Source: Lysobacter sp. Root76 (lineage in GTDB: Bacteria > Pseudomonadota > Gammaproteobacteria > Xanthomonadales > Xanthomonadaceae). Taken from it: 64,000 nt of DNA. Where the stretch lies: contig NZ_LMIK01000005.1 in NCBI RefSeq assembly GCF_001428685.1, forward strand, positions 790,505 through 854,504. The letters run 5' to 3'. This document shows, piece after piece, positions 41,166 to 50,170 of the stretch (position 1 is its first letter; the number at the start of each line of letters is the position of its first letter). Position numbers and translations under genes: made by a program. A model generated the notes under the pieces. It was not told the DNA's origin. It was given only the letters and a program-made list of their open reading frames with translations, and searched no databases.

Positions 41166-42521
41166 TCAAGCCGGGCGCGCCAGATCGTCCAGCATCGCCT
41201 TGAGGAAACGCGCGGCTTCGCCGCCCGTGCAGGCGCGGTGGTCGAAGGTCAGCGACAGCGGAATCACCTTGTGCGATTCGAAGCCGCCCATCACCGGGGT
41301 CATCTGGTGACGGCCCTTGCCTGCGGCGACGATGGCCACGGTCGGCGGCACGATCACCGGGGTCGCGTAGCGGCCGGCGAACATGCCGAAGTTGGACAGC
41401 GAGATCGTGTAGCCGCTGAGTTCCGAGGCCGGAATGCTGCGGTCCTCGACCTGCGCGCGCAGGCGGTTGACCGCTTCGCGCACGCCGCGGGCGTCGAGCA
41501 CGTCGGCGTTGCGCAGCGCCGGCACGAACAGGCCGTCGTCGGTGTCCACCGCGATGCCGATGTCGACGTGCGGGTGCAGGGTGCGGGTGAGCTGGTCGCC
41601 GTCGAACCAGGCGTTGAGCGCGGGCACGGTCTTGCAGGCGGTCACGATGGCGCGCACCAGGCGGCCGGTGATGTCGTTGCCCGGCGCCCAGGCGTGGATG
41701 TCGGCGTCGTCGCTGAGCGTGGTCGGTACGACCTTGGCGTGGGCGTCGGCCATCACCCGCGCCATGTTGCGGCGCACGCCCTTGAGCTGTTCCGGCTGAC
41801 CGCTGACGCTGACGCCCGGCGGCTGGGTGCGCATCGGCCGGCCGCTGGCCGACAGTGCGCTGCGTGCGGGCGCGGCGACCGGTGCGGGTGCGGCGGCCGC
41901 GGCGCGATCGGCGGCGCGCGGCGCCGGTGCGGCGCCTGCGGCCGCGCTGCCGTCGGCGGCGGCGCGCTTGACGTCGTCGCTGGTGACCACGCCCTCGGCG
42001 CCGGTCGCGCGCACGCGCGCCAGGTCGACGCCGAGCTTGCGCGCCAGTGCGCGTACCGCCGGCATGGCTTTGACTCCGCCGACCGCGACCGCCTGTTCGC
42101 TGCGCACTGCGTCGGAGGACTGCATCGCCCCGACCACGGTACCGCTGTCGGCGCGTTCGCCCTCGGCGGCTTTGGCCGGAGCGGCCTCGGCCTGCGGCGC
42201 GGGCGCGGCCGGCGCGGCGTGACCGCCGCCGTGGTGATGACCGGTGTCCTGGCCGTCGGCGCGTTGCGGCTGGTTGGGATCGAGTTCGAATTCGGCCAGC
42301 ATGGTACCGGTGACGACGATATCGCCGGCGGCACCGGCCAGCTTGAGCACCTTGCCCGAGACCGGCGAAGGCACCTCGACCACGGCCTTGGCGGTTTCCA
42401 TCGACACCAGGGTGTCGTCGAGGCGGATCGTATCGCCGACCTTCACCGCCCATTCGACGATGGTCGCGTCGGGCAGGCCTTCGCCGAGGTCGGGGAGCAG
42501 GAAGGTTTTCGTGTCGGTCAT
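41166..42521 (-). CDS. 2-oxoacid dehydrogenase E2 (dihydrolipoyl acyltransferase)
   Basis: 451 residues. Lipoyl domain 1-80 with lipoyl-Lys in SMETAKAVVEV; Ala/Pro/His-rich linker; E3/E1-binding domain about 135-170 (AVRALARKLGVDLARVRATGAEGVVTSDDVKRA); second linker; catalytic domain 225-451 (KGVRRNMARVMADAH, DIGIAVDTDDGLFVP, LSNFGMFAGRYATPVI). The usual active-site HxxxDG appears as HRACTG: His and Gly kept, Asp replaced by Thr. With E1 alpha and beta upstream, most likely the branched-chain 2-oxoacid dehydrogenase complex; the E3 gene is not in this window. Confidence 0.9.
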   Translation of the reverse strand: MTDTKTFLLPDLGEGLPDATIVEWAVKVGDTIRLDDTLVSMETAKAVVEVPSPVSGKVLKLAGAAGDIVVTGTMLAEFELDPNQPQRADGQDTGHHHGGGHAAPAAPAPQAEAAPAKAAEGERADSGTVVGAMQSSDAVRSEQAVAVGGVKAMPAVRALARKLGVDLARVRATGAEGVVTSDDVKRAAADGSAAAGAAPAPRAADRAAAAAPAPVAAPARSALSASGRPMRTQPPGVSVSGQPEQLKGVRRNMARVMADAHAKVVPTTLSDDADIHAWAPGNDITGRLVRAIVTACKTVPALNAWFDGDQLTRTLHPHVDIGIAVDTDDGLFVPALRNADVLDARGVREAVNRLRAQVEDRSIPASELSGYTISLSNFGMFAGRYATPVIVPPTVAIVAAGKGRHQMTPVMGGFESHKVIPLSLTFDHRACTGGEAARFLKAMLDDLARPA

Positions 42522-42581
42522 GGTTCGATCGTCTCGTTGGTTATGCGGTCGCCGCCGGCCCGGGCCGGCGGTAGATAAGGT

Positions 42582-42965
42582 TCAGACCCACACGTCGTTC
42601 TGCGCGGTCAGCTCGCCGCCGGCCTGGCCGGTGTTGACCACGCCGCGCGGCTCGATGATCAGGGCATGGCATTCGCGCTCGGCGCGGGTGATGTGCTCGA
42701 CGCCGCGCGGGACCACGTACATCTCGCCTTCGCCCAAATCCACGTCGCGATCGCGGAAGCCGATCTGCATGCGCCCATGCACAACCATGAACACCTCGTC
42801 GGTGTGCTCGTGCGTGTGCCAGATGAATTCGCCCTGCAGCTTGACCAGCTTGAACTGGTAGTCGTTCATCTCGGCGATCACCCGCGGCGACCAGTGCTCG
42901 CTGAAGCGGGCGAGCTTGTCGGCCAGATTGATCGCGTCGTGGGCGGGTGGTGCGGATTCGGTCAT
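42582..42965 (-). CDS. Cupin-domain protein inside the dehydrogenase operon
   Basis: 127 residues, single cupin: motif 1 EFIWHTHEHTDEVFMVVHGRMQIGF (two His, Glu, Gly) and motif 2 GEMYVVPRGVEHITRAE (Pro, Gly, His), giving a likely metal site of three His and one Glu. Substrate unknown. ATG overlaps the stop of the SH3-like gene by 4 bases; 60 bases before the E2 start. Confidence 0.9.
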   Translation of the reverse strand: MTESAPPAHDAINLADKLARFSEHWSPRVIAEMNDYQFKLVKLQGEFIWHTHEHTDEVFMVVHGRMQIGFRDRDVDLGEGEMYVVPRGVEHITRAERECHALIIEPRGVVNTGQAGGELTAQNDVWV

Positions 42966-43315
42966 GGCGAGGGCTCGTCGATGTACTCAAGTGCGCGCGC
43001 CGGGATCCAGCCCTGCTCGCCGCGCGCATTCTCGGCCCACCACCATTGCGCGAGCTCGTAGTGCAGGGTCAGCACTTCGTCGGCGGCGGCGGCCAGTTCG
43101 CGGGTGTCGTAGTCGCTGAGGGCGGTGGCGGGGCCGTGCTCGCTGTCGAACAAGGCCGCCGGTACCCAGCCGCCCTGGCCTTCGGCCAGCACGGTCCAGA
43201 CGAACTGCGGCCAGTCGCGGTCGCGGTCGCCCAGGGTCACGCGCTGGCCGCGCTCGATCCGGATCGGCGACCGATCCGGCACGCGGTGGCCGACGACGAC
43301 GCGGGCGCGGCGCAT
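42962..43315 (-). CDS. Tandem variant-SH3 domain protein inside the dehydrogenase operon
   Basis: 117 residues: two SH3-like halves, each with the pattern of a Trp-containing loop and GWVPA/GWIPA end (RGQRVTLGDRDRDWPQFVWTVLAEGQGGWVPAALF and ...ALSDYDTRELAAAADEVLTLHYELAQWWWAENARGEQGWIPARALEYI). No signal peptide, so cytosolic. Possibly a protein-binding accessory; no function known. 10 bases after the E1 beta stop. Confidence 0.82.
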   Translation of the reverse strand: MRRARVVVGHRVPDRSPIRIERGQRVTLGDRDRDWPQFVWTVLAEGQGGWVPAALFDSEHGPATALSDYDTRELAAAADEVLTLHYELAQWWWAENARGEQGWIPARALEYIDEPSP

Positions 43316-43325
43316 CGCCCGCGGC

Positions 43326-44357
43326 TCAGCCCGCCGCCAGCGCGCGCTTGGCCGCGGCGACGATGCGTTCCACGCTGGGCAGGTACTTCATTTCCAGGCG
43401 GAACAGCGGGATGTGGGTGTCGTAGCCGGTGACGCGTTCGACCGGCGCGAGCAGGTCGTACATCGACTCCTCGGCCAGGCGCGCGGCGATCTCGGCGCCG
43501 AAGCCGGCGGTCTTGGGCGCCTCGTGCACGATCACGCAGCGGCCGGTCTTGCTCACCGATTCGGCGATGGTGGCGAAGTCCAGCGGACGCAGCGTGGCGA
43601 CGTCGACGACTTCGGCGCTGATGCCCTCGGCGGCGAGCTTGTCGGCGGCTTCCAGCGCTTCCTTGACCTGCGCGCCCCAGCTGACCAGGGTCACGTCGCT
43701 GCCGTCGCGCAGCACGTAGCACACGTCCAGCGGCAGCGCTTCGCCGTCGTCGGCGACCACTTCCTTGTACTGGCGGTAGATGCGTTTGGGCTCCATGAAG
43801 ATCACCGGATCCGGGTCGCGGATCGCGGCCAGCAACAGGCCGTAGGCGCGCGCCGGCGAGGACGGCATGACCACGCGCAGGCCGGGCACGTTGGTGAAGA
43901 TGGATTCGTTGGCTTCGCTGTGGTGTTCCGGCGCGCGGATGCCGCCGCCCCACGGCACGCGCAGCACCATCGGGCAATGCAGACGGCCGCGGGTGCGGTA
44001 ACGGAAGCGCGCGGCGTGGCAGATGATGTGGTCGACCATCGGGTAGACGAAGCCGTCGAACTGCGACTCGGCGACCGGCTTCATGCCCTGCGCGGCCAGG
44101 CCGACGGTGAGGCCGGCGATGGTGGTTTCGTCCAGCGGCGTGTCGAGCACGCGCTCGGAACCGAACTGCTGCTGCAAGCCGGCGGTGGCGCGGAACACGC
44201 CGCCGTTGACGCCCACGTCCTCGCCCAGCACCAGCACGGTGTCGTCGGCGCGCATTTCGTAGGCCAGGGCCTGGGTGATGGCTTCGATCAGGGTGATCGC
44301 GACCGGTGCGGCCACGGCGTCGGCGGTCTCGACCTTCACTTTGGTATCGACGTTCAT
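43326..44357 (-). CDS. bkdA2: 2-oxoacid dehydrogenase E1 component, beta subunit
   Basis: 343 residues. Transketolase-like pyrimidine-binding domain with VLGEDVGVNGGVFRATAGL and the catalytic-region PLDETTIAGLTVGLAAQGM, then FDGFVYPMVDHIICHAARFRYRTRG and a C-terminal transketolase domain (DVTLVSWGAQVKEALEAAD, VVDVATLRPLD, VHEAPKTAGFGAEIA). Decarboxylates branched-chain 2-oxoacids with the alpha subunit and thiamine diphosphate. The start overlaps the alpha stop. Symbol assigned by family; pyruvate specificity cannot be fully excluded. Confidence 0.92.
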   Translation of the reverse strand: MNVDTKVKVETADAVAAPVAITLIEAITQALAYEMRADDTVLVLGEDVGVNGGVFRATAGLQQQFGSERVLDTPLDETTIAGLTVGLAAQGMKPVAESQFDGFVYPMVDHIICHAARFRYRTRGRLHCPMVLRVPWGGGIRAPEHHSEANESIFTNVPGLRVVMPSSPARAYGLLLAAIRDPDPVIFMEPKRIYRQYKEVVADDGEALPLDVCYVLRDGSDVTLVSWGAQVKEALEAADKLAAEGISAEVVDVATLRPLDFATIAESVSKTGRCVIVHEAPKTAGFGAEIAARLAEESMYDLLAPVERVTGYDTHIPLFRLEMKYLPSVERIVAAAKRALAAG

Positions 44358-45427
44358 CGGCGACCCTCCAGGGCCAGCGCGGCCGCACGTTGCGCGAGCA
44401 GATCCGGCGGCGGATCGGCGTACAGGTAGTCGAACATCGCCTCGACCGGCTGCACCGGGGTTTCCAGATAGGCGTTGATCTCGATGTCGACCTTCTTGCC
44501 GCATTCCTCGGCCCAGGCCTTCTCTTCGTCTTCGCTCCACAGGCCTTGCGCGGTCAGGTAGGCGCGCAGGCGCGGCACCGGGTCGCGGGTCCAGGCTTCT
44601 TTGACTTCGGCTTCGCCGCGGTAACGGCGGGCGTCGTCGGCGGTGGTGTGGTCGTGCAGGCGGTAGGTCATGAACTCGATCACGCTGCCGCCTTCGCCGT
44701 TGCGCGCGCGCTCGGCGGCGCGGCGCATGCCTTCCATCACCGCGATCAGGTCGTTGCCGTCGACCTGCAGGCAGTGCAGGCCGCCGGCGATGCCCTTCTG
44801 GGCCAGGGTCTTGGCGCCGGTCTGGGCCGAACGCGGCACCGAGATCGCCCAGCCGTTGTTGATCACGCACAGGATCAGCGGCAGCTGGTAGGCACCGGCC
44901 GAATTCAGCGCGGCGTAGAAGTCGGTCTTGGACGAACCGCCGTCGCCGCAGCAGGCCACGGCCAGGTTGTTTTCCTTGCGCAGCTTGAACGCGAGCGCGG
45001 CGCCGGCGGCGTGCAGGCACTGGGTCGAGATCGGCACGCACCAGGAGAAGTCTTTCCTGGGGCCGGAGAAGTCGTTGCCGCGCTCGTCGCCGCCCCAGTA
45101 CAGCAGCACTTCGCGCGGCAGCACGCCGCGCATGAACTGCGCGCCGTACTCGCGATAGCTCGGCGCGAACACGTCGTCGGGCAGCATCGAGGCGCCGATG
45201 CCGACGTGGGTGGCCTCGTGGCCCAGGCAGGCGGCGTAGGTGCCGAGCTTGCCGGTGCGTTGCAGGGCGATCGCCTTGGTGTCGAACACGCGCACGAACA
45301 GCATCTGCTTGAACAGCGGCAGCAGCTTGCTGGCGTCGCGGAACGCGGGCGGCAACTCGGCGACGGGCTTGCCGTCGATGCCGAGGTATTGCAGGTATTC
45401 GATTTCGAACGTCGCGGCGACGGTCAT
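44354..45427 (-). CDS. bkdA1: 2-oxoacid dehydrogenase E1 component, alpha subunit
   Basis: 357 residues. Thiamine diphosphate motif begins at CCGDGGSSKTDFYAALN and ends in NN (CVINNGWAIS); also GHEATHVGIGASMLPDDVFAPSYREYG and the phosphorylation-loop region TYRLHDHTTADDARRYRG, all typical of BkdA1-type E1 alpha. First gene of a seven-gene minus-strand operon (E1 alpha, E1 beta, SH3-like, cupin, E2, VOC, VOC). Confidence 0.92.
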   Translation of the reverse strand: MTVAATFEIEYLQYLGIDGKPVAELPPAFRDASKLLPLFKQMLFVRVFDTKAIALQRTGKLGTYAACLGHEATHVGIGASMLPDDVFAPSYREYGAQFMRGVLPREVLLYWGGDERGNDFSGPRKDFSWCVPISTQCLHAAGAALAFKLRKENNLAVACCGDGGSSKTDFYAALNSAGAYQLPLILCVINNGWAISVPRSAQTGAKTLAQKGIAGGLHCLQVDGNDLIAVMEGMRRAAERARNGEGGSVIEFMTYRLHDHTTADDARRYRGEAEVKEAWTRDPVPRLRAYLTAQGLWSEDEEKAWAEECGKKVDIEINAYLETPVQPVEAMFDYLYADPPPDLLAQRAAALALEGRR

Positions 45428-45704
45428 CGCGGGCAGTCCTGACTTAAGGATGGGGGAGGCCCGAACCGTCCCGCCCGGATCCAGTGCCGGCGCGCAGACC
45501 GTTCAGACTGGCTGGGTCCGAGGCGGCGGTGTGCGGCTCGCTGCGGACCTGGCGCTGCCGCAGCGGCCCTAGCGGCGGCCGTTGCGTGGTGTGCCAGATG
45601 ATACCCAAAGGCGTGTTAAGCGCCGTTGCGCGCTGCGGCATGCAAAAAAGTGCGGAAAGGGCTAGGCGGGCGGCGGACGCAGGCGTATGGAGCCGCGGTG
45701 CCTC

Positions 45705-45731
45705 GGGGTAGGAGCGGCGTGAGCCGCGACC
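45705..45731 (+). repeat. REP-like palindromic repeat, copy 2 (left arm of inverted pair)
   Basis: GGGGTAGGAGCGGCGTGAGC followed by CGCGACC; differs from copy 1 by one base (GTGAGC for GTAAGC). Paired with the inverted copy 48 bases away. Confidence 0.85.
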
Positions 45732-45779
45732 CGGAACCGCGCATGCTGGCGATGGTGTCGTCGTAGTCGTATTGCCGCA

Positions 45780-45805
45780 GTCGCGGCTCACGCCGCTCCT
45801 ACCCC
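45780..45805 (-). repeat. REP-like palindromic repeat, copy 3 (right arm of inverted pair)
   Basis: Reverse complement of copy 2 (GTCGCGGCTCACGCCGCTCC then TACCCC). The two arms share the same GTGAGC variant and could form one large hairpin, the REPIN arrangement. Confidence 0.85.
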
Positions 45806-45833
45806 ATGGCGAAGAGGCGGGCGGCGCAAACGA

Positions 45834-45861
45834 AAAGGGCGCGGCTTGCGCCGCGCCCTTT
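45834..45861 (-). terminator. Intrinsic terminator of the ExeM-type gene
   Basis: Perfect 12-bp stem AAAGGGCGCGGC / GCCGCGCCCTTT with a TTGC loop; on the minus strand it ends CCCTTTTCG, 22 bases after the stop codon. Confidence 0.85.
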
Positions 45862-45882
45862 CGGTCCTACCGGTGTTGCGGA

Positions 45883-48800
45883 TCAGCGGCGGATCTGCAC
45901 GCTGATCGTGTCGCTGTTGTTGCCGGGGACCGGGTCCGGGGTGTCGGCGCCGATGTTGGCACCAAACTCCAGGGCGCTGCCCACGGCCGGGCGTTCCGGC
46001 ACGACCACCGCCAGCGCGAACCACTGGGTGCCGCGGCTCATGCTGCCGTTGCGGCTGCACTCGGCGCGGAAACCGGTCGGCACCGAGGTGCGGGCGCAGG
46101 TCCAGCCTGCCGGAGCGGCGACCGCCGCGGCCGAGACCGAGACGTTGCCGGTCAGAATCAGCTTGGGCTGGGCCGCGGCGTCCGGACCGGCGTTGCTCAC
46201 CGGGACCAGGAAGGTCGCGATCGCGCCCTTGCGCACCGGCAGCGCGCCGCCGGCGATCTTCACCGACAGGTCGGCCAGGGTGGTGACGACGACCTCGGCC
46301 GAAGCCTGGTTGTCGCCGTTGGCCGGATCCCGGGTCTGCGACTGCGCCGCCACCGCCACGCGCAGCGGGGTGCCGCTGGGCAGGGCCGGGACGACCACGT
46401 TCAGCGAGAACGAGGCCGAAGCCTGCGAAGCCAGGCTGGCGGTGGTGCAGGTGACGGTGGTGGTGGTCGCATCCTGCACCGGCGCGGCGCAGGTCCAGCC
46501 GGCCGGTGCGGTCGCGACCGGCGCCACCAGGGCGTCGAACACGAAGGCCACGGCGGCGGCGTCGGCGGCGTTCGGACCGGCGTTGAACACGCTGGCGGTG
46601 TAGGTCGCGGTCTGGCCGGCGCGGACGCTGGCCGGGCTGGCGGCGGCGGTCACCGCCAGATCGGCGCTGCGGAAGCCGGGCACGCTCAGGACCAGGCGCA
46701 CCGGGTCGTGGTCGGACACGCGCAGCGGCTGGCTGGCGTCGCCGAAGCGGAACACGCCGAAGTCGGCGTTGATGCGGGCGTGGTCGACCGACAGGCCGAC
46801 GTTGTCCATCACCAGCGCTTCGTTGACCAGCACGTGGTCCAGGGTCTGCGCGTTGCCTTCGAACACGTACGAGTAGCGCTGGGCCGGATCGGCGATCAGC
46901 TGCGAGCCGTCGACGAAGATCGATGTCAGCGGGCTGTCGACGTAGGTCAGGACCTGGTCTTCGGCGGCTTCCTCGCCCTTGATGATGCCCAGGACATCGG
47001 TGTAGCCGTCGTTGAACTCGAACGCGTTGAAGTCGCCGACCAGCACGATCTTCTCGTTCGGGTTGGTCTGCTGCAGCTGCTCGATCAGGCCGGCCAGGTA
47101 GGCCGCCTGCGCACCGCGCTTGGCGCGCACGCGCGCGCCCTCGCTGGACCAGCCGTTGCCGCCGGAGGCGACATCGTCGATGCCGTTGAGCGAGCGCAGA
47201 TGGTTGGCGATCACCGTGATCGGGTAGGACGCGCCGTTGTCCTGGTGCACGATCGCGCGCAGCAGCAGCGGCGGGCGGTCGTTGAGCAGGGCGGTGCTGC
47301 CGTTCGGGTTGGCGAAGGTCGCGTCCTTGCCGTACTGCACCACTTCGACGACCTCGACGCGCGGCTGGCCGGCGCCGTTGTCGCGCGCGGCGACCAGGAA
47401 GCCGACGTTGATGCCGCCCGGATCGTTGCCCGACACCAGGTAGGGCACGTAGCCCGGAGCGCTGGGGCAGTTGGCGTTGATGCGGTCGGCGAGGCGGCCG
47501 AGGATGCTGACGTTCTCGACCTCGACCACGCCGAGGATGTCCGGCGTCTTCAGGTACTGGCAGATCGCGGCCGAGGTCTTGCCCAGGCGCTTCTCCACCG
47601 CTTCGGGCTTCAGGGTCGGCGCGCCGTTGCTCTCGGCGATTTCGTCGAAGAAGCGCAGCAGGTTGAAGCCGCCGATGGTGATGTCTTCGTAACCGGCGTC
47701 GGCCACCGCTTCGGGCTGCTTGCCGCCGGCGGAAGTCGGCGGGGTCGCGGTGTCGGGCAGCAGCGCCCAGGTGCCGGCGAAGTAGTCGAGCACGCCCACC
47801 AGGCCGGAGATGGCGGCCTGGCCGTCGACCGACAGCGGCAGGGCGCCGATCTGGCCGCGGCTGCGCACCATCAGGCGCTCGGGGTTGGTATCGAAGCGCG
47901 GCGGGTTCTTGCCGGGCGGGATCGGGATCGTGTCCATGATGCCGATGCCGGGCTCGCGGAACGGCACCGCCACTTCCGGCAGACGCACGTAGAACACGCC
48001 GTCGCTGAAGGAGTTGGCGTCGTCCTCGTCGATGCTGCCGTCGCTGCCGGAGACTGCGACCGACTGGGCCACGCTCACCCGCATCGCTTCCAGGCGTTCG
48101 AGCGTGCCGGGAGTGGCGTTGGCGCCGAGCTCGGCCGAGGTCAGTTCGACCGCGGCGGGCACGGCGACACCGGTTTCCAGCAACTCCACCGTCGGCGAGA
48201 CCAGTTCGGTGATGCTGAGCTGGTTCGGGTTGGACGGCGGGGTGAACTCGTCGACCTTGGCGGTCACGCGCACGCGGTTGCCCACGGCGGCGCTGGCCGG
48301 CGGCGCGGCGCCGGTGAACACGAACACCGCTTCGGAGGTGGCCGGGTTGCCGTCGTCGTTGGCGCTTTGCAGGAAGAAGCCGTTGTTGAACTTGCGCGCG
48401 GTGACGATGCCCTCGGTGACCACGAGCTTGTCGTCATGCGGCGACAGCAGGCCGTCGCCCTGGATCTGGGCGATGGTCAGCGCGACCGGCGGCTCCGGCG
48501 GTTCCGGCGGCGCGGTACCGGTGTTGCGCGGCGTCGGCGCACCGGTGCTGAAGTCGGCGCTGTTGTTGCCGGTGTCGGTGGCGCCGTCGTTCTTGCGCAG
48601 CGCCGCGGTGCTATTGGTCAGCGTCGCGGTCGGCGCGGTTTCCGAGCAGGTGGCGGCGGTGCCGTAACCGACGAAGTCGATCACGGTGGCGCCGCCGACC
48701 GGGCAGGCGCCGCTCAGCGAGATGTTGTTGTTGACCAGCGCGACCTTGCCGGCGGTGCCGGCCATCGCCAGCGTGCCGGTCGCGTCGGGCGTGGGCAGAT

Positions 48801-49101
48801 CGACGGTGCCGCCGGCGCCGTCGGCCTGCTTGATCAGGTAGTAGCCGCCGGCGGGAATCGTGCCGGTCAGCGCGGTGCGCGCCCAGCTGGTGCCGGCGGA
48901 GGATGCGTATTGCACGCTCCATCCGCTCAGATCGACCGGCGTGGCGCCGTTGTTGCGCAATTCGATGAAGTCGCTTTTCAGCGTGGCGCCGGAATTGCCG
49001 CCCCCGCCGTAGACCTGACTGATCACGACCTGCGCCTGGGCGCCGCCGGAAATCAGGAACGCTAAAGCCACGGCCGCGCAGCGGCCTAAGAACTTGTCCA
49101 T
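45883..49101 (-). CDS. ExeM/NucH-family extracellular endonuclease
   Basis: 1072 residues from ATG 49101 (signal peptide MDKFLGRCAAVALAFLISGG...AQAQ). An N-terminal lamin-tail domain (about 25-150: VVISQVYGGGGNSGATLKSDFIELRNNGATPVDLSGWSVQY), an OB-like ExeM region (to about 460), an endonuclease/exonuclease/phosphatase domain about 470-800 (GGFNLLRFFDE, ILGVVEVEN, VVGDFNAFE-type KIVLVGDFNAFEFNDG, catalytic SDHDPVRLVL). Two DUF11-type adhesive repeats (805-1072) carry Cys pairs. Secreted DNase for nutrient acquisition or biofilm matrix turnover. A GlyGly-CTERM or membrane tail is not apparent. Confidence 0.93.
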   Translation of the reverse strand: MDKFLGRCAAVALAFLISGGAQAQVVISQVYGGGGNSGATLKSDFIELRNNGATPVDLSGWSVQYASSAGTSWARTALTGTIPAGGYYLIKQADGAGGTVDLPTPDATGTLAMAGTAGKVALVNNNISLSGACPVGGATVIDFVGYGTAATCSETAPTATLTNSTAALRKNDGATDTGNNSADFSTGAPTPRNTGTAPPEPPEPPVALTIAQIQGDGLLSPHDDKLVVTEGIVTARKFNNGFFLQSANDDGNPATSEAVFVFTGAAPPASAAVGNRVRVTAKVDEFTPPSNPNQLSITELVSPTVELLETGVAVPAAVELTSAELGANATPGTLERLEAMRVSVAQSVAVSGSDGSIDEDDANSFSDGVFYVRLPEVAVPFREPGIGIMDTIPIPPGKNPPRFDTNPERLMVRSRGQIGALPLSVDGQAAISGLVGVLDYFAGTWALLPDTATPPTSAGGKQPEAVADAGYEDITIGGFNLLRFFDEIAESNGAPTLKPEAVEKRLGKTSAAICQYLKTPDILGVVEVENVSILGRLADRINANCPSAPGYVPYLVSGNDPGGINVGFLVAARDNGAGQPRVEVVEVVQYGKDATFANPNGSTALLNDRPPLLLRAIVHQDNGASYPITVIANHLRSLNGIDDVASGGNGWSSEGARVRAKRGAQAAYLAGLIEQLQQTNPNEKIVLVGDFNAFEFNDGYTDVLGIIKGEEAAEDQVLTYVDSPLTSIFVDGSQLIADPAQRYSYVFEGNAQTLDHVLVNEALVMDNVGLSVDHARINADFGVFRFGDASQPLRVSDHDPVRLVLSVPGFRSADLAVTAAASPASVRAGQTATYTASVFNAGPNAADAAAVAFVFDALVAPVATAPAGWTCAAPVQDATTTTVTCTTASLASQASASFSLNVVVPALPSGTPLRVAVAAQSQTRDPANGDNQASAEVVVTTLADLSVKIAGGALPVRKGAIATFLVPVSNAGPDAAAQPKLILTGNVSVSAAAVAAPAGWTCARTSVPTGFRAECSRNGSMSRGTQWFALAVVVPERPAVGSALEFGANIGADTPDPVPGNNSDTISVQIRR

Positions 49102-49294
49102 GTTTTTCCCCGTTGGATACCGCCCGCCCAAAGATTCCCCAGGAGTGCTCCCCTGACGCGGGCAGGCAAGATTGTGCCTCAATCGTCACAAATCGGCATT
49201 TCAAGCGCATGACGGCATACCATACGGTGATGGGGGTTGACCGTCCGGATGGCGTGCCCTGCGGTACGCTTTGCGCCCCCAAGCGAGAACCGCG

Positions 49295-50170
49295 ATGACC
49301 GTCGAAAAGAACCAGCGCGAACTGGAGACCGGGATCCACACCGATCTGCAGGGACGGATCACCTATGCGGGCTACCTGCAGCTGGACCGGCTGCTGTCGG
49401 CGCAGCACGGCCGTGCCGACCCGCCGCATCACGACGAATTGCTGTTCATCATCCAGCACCAGGTCTCGGAGCTGTGGATGAAGCTGATCATCCACGAGCT
49501 CAGCGCGGCGCTGGAACACCTGCGCAACGATCAGGTCTGGCAGTGCCAGAAGGTGCTCGCGCGCTGCAAGCAGGTGCTGCGTCAGCTGACCGAGCAGTGG
49601 TCGGTGCTGGAGACGCTGACGCCGTCGGAATACATGGGCTTCCGCGACACCCTGGGGCCGTCGTCGGGCTTCCAGTCGCTGCAGTACCGCACCATCGAGT
49701 TCATGCTGGGCAACAAGAACGAAGGCATGCTGCGGGTGTTCGCGCACGACCCCAATGCCCAGGCCGAACTCGAGCGCGCGCTGTCCGCGCCCAGCCTGTA
49801 CGACGAATTCCTGATGTACCTGGCGCGCTTCGGCCATGCGATTCCGGCCTCGCACCTGCAACGCGACTGGCGCCAGCCGCATGTCGCCGATCCGGCGCTG
49901 CAGCCGGTGTTCGAGCGCATCTACGAAAACACCGACGTGTACTGGCGCGAGTACGCGCTGTGCGAGGACCTGGTCGACGTCGAGACCCAGTTCCAGCTGT
50001 GGCGCTTCCGCCACATGCGCACGGTGCTGCGCATCATCGGCTTCAAGCGCGGCACCGGCGGTTCCAGCGGCGTGGGCTTCCTCAAGCAGGCCCTGGAACT
50101 GACCTTCTTTCCGGAGCTGTTCGAAGTGCGTACCAGCATCGGCCCCAGCGGCGCATCGACCCCGCCGTGA
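49295..50170 (+). CDS. kynA: Tryptophan 2,3-dioxygenase
   Basis: 291 residues, haem enzyme opening the indole ring to N-formylkynurenine. Motifs: [38 protein letters not shown] (substrate/haem pocket His), [22 protein letters not shown] and [24 protein letters not shown] with the proximal haem His, ending [10 protein letters not shown]. Full length. Other kyn genes are not in the window. Its stop overlaps the following NUDIX start by 4 bases. Confidence 0.96.
   Translation: MTVEKNQRELETGIHTDLQGRITYAGYLQLDRLLSAQHGRADPPHHDELLFIIQHQVSELWMKLIIHELSAALEHLRNDQVWQCQKVLARCKQVLRQLTEQWSVLETLTPSEYMGFRDTLGPSSGFQSLQYRTIEFMLGNKNEGMLRVFAHDPNAQAELERALSAPSLYDEFLMYLARFGHAIPASHLQRDWRQPHVADPALQPVFERIYENTDVYWREYALCEDLVDVETQFQLWRFRHMRTVLRIIGFKRGTGGSSGVGFLKQALELTFFPELFEVRTSIGPSGASTPP

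Larger units (their letters stand above)
45428..45882. other. 455-base intergenic region with paired REP-like repeats and a terminator
   Basis: Holds the upstream region of the E1 alpha operon, an inverted pair of REP-like repeats (45705-45731 and 45780-45805) and the exeM-type terminator (45834-45861). No gene is convincing here. Confidence 0.6.

Noticed and set aside
45772-49065. A 1097-codon plus-strand frame opposite the ExeM-type nuclease
   Set aside because: The minus-strand protein has a signal peptide, lamin-tail and nuclease motifs; the plus frame is Gly/Arg/Val/His-rich antisense without motifs.
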